Source of the DNA: JADLCB01 sp964398315
GTDB lineage: Bacteria; Planctomycetota; Phycisphaerae; Tepidisphaerales; Tepidisphaeraceae
DNA length: 64,000 nt
NCBI GenBank assembly: GCA_964398315.1
Contig: CAYNMV010000005.1
Span: 1 to 64,000 of the forward strand
Reading direction: 5' to 3'
Made by a program: the position numbers and the translations under genes. This document shows positions 61,318 to 64,000 of the stretch, one piece after another. The notes beneath the pieces are model-generated. The model saw only the letters and a program-made list of their open reading frames with translations. It did no database searches and was not told the origin of the DNA. The first letter of the stretch is position 1; the number at the start of each line of letters is the position of its first letter.

Positions 61318-61391
61318 GTAATTGCCGATGGTCGATTGCCCATTGCCGGATGCAATGCCATTCGACTCCGGGCAATCGACCACGTGATTAC
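61318..61391. repeat. inverted repeat overlapping the reductase stop codon
   Basis: Arms 61318-61341 and 61370-61391 share 13 perfectly paired inner bases (TGGTCGATTGCCC) and an outer GTAAT. ATTGCC is reiterated in the loop. The right arm includes the stop codon at 61388. Confidence 0.65.
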
Positions 61392-63649
61392 TTGGCTCCC
61401 GCGATACTCAGGCCCATCGGCACTTCCTGCTGCATGCGCATGTGGCAGGCGTGGGCGGCATCGATGAACAGCTGGGCCTCCTCGATGAGCTGGTGGACGG
61501 CCTCGCCGTCGTTGCCCACCGGGCCGCTGGCGTGGCGGTTCAGCAGGTAGTTGCCGAACTGGTCACGGTGGTAGCGGTCATAAAACCGCGTGGTGTCCAT
61601 GAACCGGGTGCGGAACTCCTCGACAATTGCATCCGGCTGGGATGGCACATCGCGGAACTCCTCGCGCACCAGCGTCTCGGCCGCCTTGAGCATGGCGCGG
61701 TAGGCGAAATCGTCCGCCTTGGCGTACTCGCCGGCCTCGTGGGCCAGGTGAGCCTCGAAGGTGAGGCTTTCGGCCTCGCTGAAGCCGAAGTGGGCCACGT
61801 TGACGATCTCACCCGCGCACTCACCCATCGCCATGTCGCCAATGGTGAACTCGCGCGGATCCCCCCAGTCGCTGTAGAACTCGGGGGCTTCGGCGTGACT
61901 GGGGACGGCGGTGAACTGATCCACGATTTCCTTGAGGGCTTTCTTGCCCAGGCGGATCGTGTAATCCTGGAAGGTTTCACCCGCGCTGCGCTCGCTGACA
62001 TAGCGTGCGGTCAGTGCTTCAACCAGGTCGGGAATGCGCTTGCTGGGCACCGAACCGATGGCCAGGCCATAGGCGCCGCCGTTGTCTCGCCACTTGCCGC
62101 CCAGCACCACCTGGAAGTGGGGGACGGTGTAGCCGCCGATGTTGCGGCTGTTGCCGTAGAAACCGATGTCGGCAATGTGATGCTGGCCGCAGGAGTTGAA
62201 GCAGCCGCTGATCTTGATGCGCAGGTCCTTGATCGCCTGGTCGAGCTTCGTCTGCTGCACCAGCAGCCGTTCGCGCAGTTCGCCGGCCAGGCCGCGCGAA
62301 CTGGCGATGCCCAGCTTGCAGGTATCGGTGCCGGGGCAGGAGACCACATCCACCACGGTCCCCGCGCCGCTCTGGCCCAGGCCCAGGGCCCGCAGTTCGG
62401 CATAGAGGCTGGGCAGGTCAATCGTGTTGACCCAGCGCAGGACGATGTTCTGCTCGACCGTGGTGCGGGCGTTGTCGCCGGCGTACTTGTGGGTCAGGTC
62501 GGCCAGGGCGCGGAGCTGGTCTGCGCTGATGTCGCCCAGGGGCAGCGTCACCGTGGCGATGTGGTAGCCGGGCTGACGCTGGGCATAGACGTTGGTCCGC
62601 AGCCAGGTGTCGTACTCGGGATCGCCGGAAGGTGGCACGCGCCCGGAGACGGTGAGCTGGGCGGGCGCTTCGGTCCAGCGCTGCACATCCGGCACGAGCG
62701 TGTCGAACCGCTCATCGTGGGGGATCGCTTTCAGTTCCTCATCCACCAGCCGGCGGAACTCATCGACGCCCAGCTTCTTGAGCAGGAACTTGACACGCGC
62801 CTTGTTGCGCTGCTTCTTCTCGCCCAGCCGGCCGAAGACGCGGCTGACGGCCTGCGCGATCTGCAGGATGCGGTCGTGCGGGACAAAGTCGTACATCAGT
62901 TTGGCCTGATTGGGCACCGCCCCCAGGCCGCCGCCGATGTAGACTTCAAAACCGCGCTGTTCGCCGCGCTTGACCGCCAGGAACCCCAGGTCATGGATGG
63001 CCAGCAGGCCGCATGCCTCTTCGCGGCAGCCGCTGAAGGCGATCTTGAATTTGCGCCCGAAGTCCATGGTGTCGCGATGGCCCAGCAGGAAGCGCATCAT
63101 GGCCTTGGAATAGGGCGTGACATCAAAGGCCTCGGTCTGGCAGCAGCCAGCCCGGGGGCAGGCGGTGATATTGCGGACGCTGTTGCCGCACGCTTCGCGG
63201 GTGGTGATCCCCACCGCCGCCAGCCGCCGCATGATGTCAGGCGTGTCGTCGATATGGATGTAGTGAAGCTGGAAATCCTGCCGGGTGGTGACGTGGGCGA
63301 TGCCGTCGGAGTACTCCTCGGCCAGGTCGGCGATGGTGCGCATCTGCGTCGGGTTCAGCCCGCCGTAGGGGATTTTGATGCGCTGCATGCCGGGGGCGTC
63401 CCAGAGGGTTTCCGGGCCTTTGGTCAGCGTGCCGGAGGGATAGGCCAGTTCCTGGGTTTTCTGCCCGTCGTGGCGCTTGCCGTTATCATAACGCTGGCCG
63501 TAGGCTCCCCGGCGCAGGCGCGTTTCGGCAAAGAGCTTTTCCTCCACCTTTCCCTGCTTGCGCAGGGCGATCTGGGCTTCGAACTGATCGATTTCCGCCG
63601 CCCAGTCGGCCGGCATCCGCTCACCAAGAACCTGCTTCCAAGACAACAT
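61388..63649 (-). CDS. nitrite/sulfite reductase (ferredoxin type) with C-terminal helical extension
   Basis: The 753-residue protein contains both halves of the sirohaem reductase fold (QRIKIPYGGLNPTQMRTIAD, VTTRQDFQLHYI, NITACPRAGCC; then VNTIDLPSLYAEL). The [4Fe-4S]/sirohaem ligands are C-x5-C (CPGTDTC) and C-x3-C (CFNSC). It reduces sulfite or nitrite with six electrons; the two cannot be told apart safely here. The last about 190 residues (from GDMAMGECAGEIVNVAHFGF) are an extra helical, HEPN-like domain (EAHLAHEAGEYAKADDFAYR). The ATG at 63649 follows TTGGAG; TTG at 63661 is also open. Confidence 0.93.
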   Translation of the reverse strand: MLSWKQVLGERMPADWAAEIDQFEAQIALRKQGKVEEKLFAETRLRRGAYGQRYDNGKRHDGQKTQELAYPSGTLTKGPETLWDAPGMQRIKIPYGGLNPTQMRTIADLAEEYSDGIAHVTTRQDFQLHYIHIDDTPDIMRRLAAVGITTREACGNSVRNITACPRAGCCQTEAFDVTPYSKAMMRFLLGHRDTMDFGRKFKIAFSGCREEACGLLAIHDLGFLAVKRGEQRGFEVYIGGGLGAVPNQAKLMYDFVPHDRILQIAQAVSRVFGRLGEKKQRNKARVKFLLKKLGVDEFRRLVDEELKAIPHDERFDTLVPDVQRWTEAPAQLTVSGRVPPSGDPEYDTWLRTNVYAQRQPGYHIATVTLPLGDISADQLRALADLTHKYAGDNARTTVEQNIVLRWVNTIDLPSLYAELRALGLGQSGAGTVVDVVSCPGTDTCKLGIASSRGLAGELRERLLVQQTKLDQAIKDLRIKISGCFNSCGQHHIADIGFYGNSRNIGGYTVPHFQVVLGGKWRDNGGAYGLAIGSVPSKRIPDLVEALTARYVSERSAGETFQDYTIRLGKKALKEIVDQFTAVPSHAEAPEFYSDWGDPREFTIGDMAMGECAGEIVNVAHFGFSEAESLTFEAHLAHEAGEYAKADDFAYRAMLKAAETLVREEFRDVPSQPDAIVEEFRTRFMDTTRFYDRYHRDQFGNYLLNRHASGPVGNDGEAVHQLIEEAQLFIDAAHACHMRMQQEVPMGLSIAGAK

Positions 63650-63772
63650 GCGTGGCTCCAATTACCTATTTCCCGACAGGATTAGTGGGGGAATGGTAGA
63701 AAGTGACTTTCCCGCTGTCAATAGGGTTTCGCATCACCTTTTTGGGAAGGTGGGAGCTAAGGGCCGGCAGGT

Positions 63773-64000
63773 TCACTCCTCGCCCGTGCTGGTGGCCGCG
63801 GGGGTGCGGGTGACGCGCGACTGGTGGGTGAGCTGGCGGATTTGCTCCAGGGCATCGGGCAGGGTTGTCACCACCTGGACCGAGGCCACGCAGGTCAGCC
63901 GCTCGCGGGCACGCTTGAGGTCGCCGGTGACGGTCCAGAGCCCCACCAGCATCGGGCGGTCAGCAGCACGGCTTTGCAGGCGCTTGCAGAGGTAGCGGGC
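63773..64000 (-). CDS. C-terminal end of a gene running off the right edge (AI-2E-type permease tail suspected)
   Basis: The frame is open from the right edge to a stop at 63773 (75 residues). The sequence ARYLCKRLQSRAADRPMLVG, LWTVTGDLKRARERLTCVAS and VVTTLPDALEQIRQL resembles the cytoplasmic tail found after the membrane domain of some AI-2E family transporters. The membrane part lies outside the window, so the assignment is tentative. Confidence 0.5.
   Translation of the reverse strand, partial: ARYLCKRLQSRAADRPMLVGLWTVTGDLKRARERLTCVASVQVVTTLPDALEQIRQLTHQSRVTRTPAATSTGEE

Noticed and set aside
61442..63685. A 747-codon open frame on the plus strand
   Set aside because: Antisense shadow of the sulfite/nitrite reductase, with no ribosome site and no domain.

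Overview
The window is high-GC DNA (roughly two thirds G+C by eye) from a bacterial draft assembly; two runs of exactly 100 N (51146-51245 and 58334-58433) mark scaffold joins. Several genes point to Planctomycetota, probably a Phycisphaerae-like lineage. These are a pseudopilin of the planctomycete type with a C-terminal HRGG..FDDAHVE motif, a WD40 protein ending in the HEAT-like tail common in planctomycetes, a fused SecDF, a QXXDGTW-repeat/DUF4159-like protein, and a DksA-like protein with a histone H1-like tail. The lineage is an inference; no rRNA is present.

Layout. 1-3.3 kb: the end of a nitric-oxide reductase gene and the iron-sulfur repair protein Ric, then nadC and a small lipoprotein. 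3.6-9.3 kb: a signalling island with an HTH-receiver protein, an HDOD-histidine kinase, a receiver-GAF-like protein, a double-ACT protein and a STAS protein. 9.5-11.2 kb: a YceH-family gene, tRNA-Leu(CAG) and a lone flgM. 11.9-20.8 kb: fusA, hpf, a regulatory PTS (EIIA, HPr, EI without a permease) and RNase E/G. 21-25.3 kb: an M20 amidohydrolase, an RsgA without its zinc module, a small unknown gene, a parS-like palindrome and a glycoamylase-like (GH144-type) protein. 25.5-33.3 kb: a WD40 protein, a zinc/manganese ABC transporter, nadA and an OprP-like porin. 33.5-39 kb: cspA, an intergenic region with two perfect DnaA boxes, lptB, ribD-lspA, a DksA-like gene and hsp20. 39-50.3 kb: miaA, a DUF2264 gene, tgt-yajC-secDF, a LysM protein and the DUF4159-like protein. 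50.3-55.7 kb: pseudopilin, a membrane protein, a glycosyltransferase, an ABC-F ATPase and an alpha/beta hydrolase. 55.8-64 kb: pgeF, argJ, tmk, galK, an unknown gene, a sulfite/nitrite reductase and the tail of a further gene.

How the genes fit together. Most are housekeeping: NAD synthesis (nadA, nadC), tRNA modification (miaA, tgt), ribosome function (fusA, hpf, rsgA, ABC-F), protein export (yajC, secDF, lspA) and envelope assembly (lptB, porin). NO defence, PTS signalling and two-component signalling are the clearest regulatory modules.

The most notable non-genic signals are these: (1) a parS-like site about 10 kb from a cluster of DnaA boxes, which together suggest an origin-proximal region; (2) a recurring class of inverted repeats between genes, mostly co-directional ones, whose arms repeat short words within themselves but differ from locus to locus; (3) a 15-bp minisatellite encoding P-A-D/E pentapeptides at three loci; (4) several promoters placed so that the mRNA should be leaderless; (5) both assembly gaps flanked by identical sequence whose collapse keeps an open frame.
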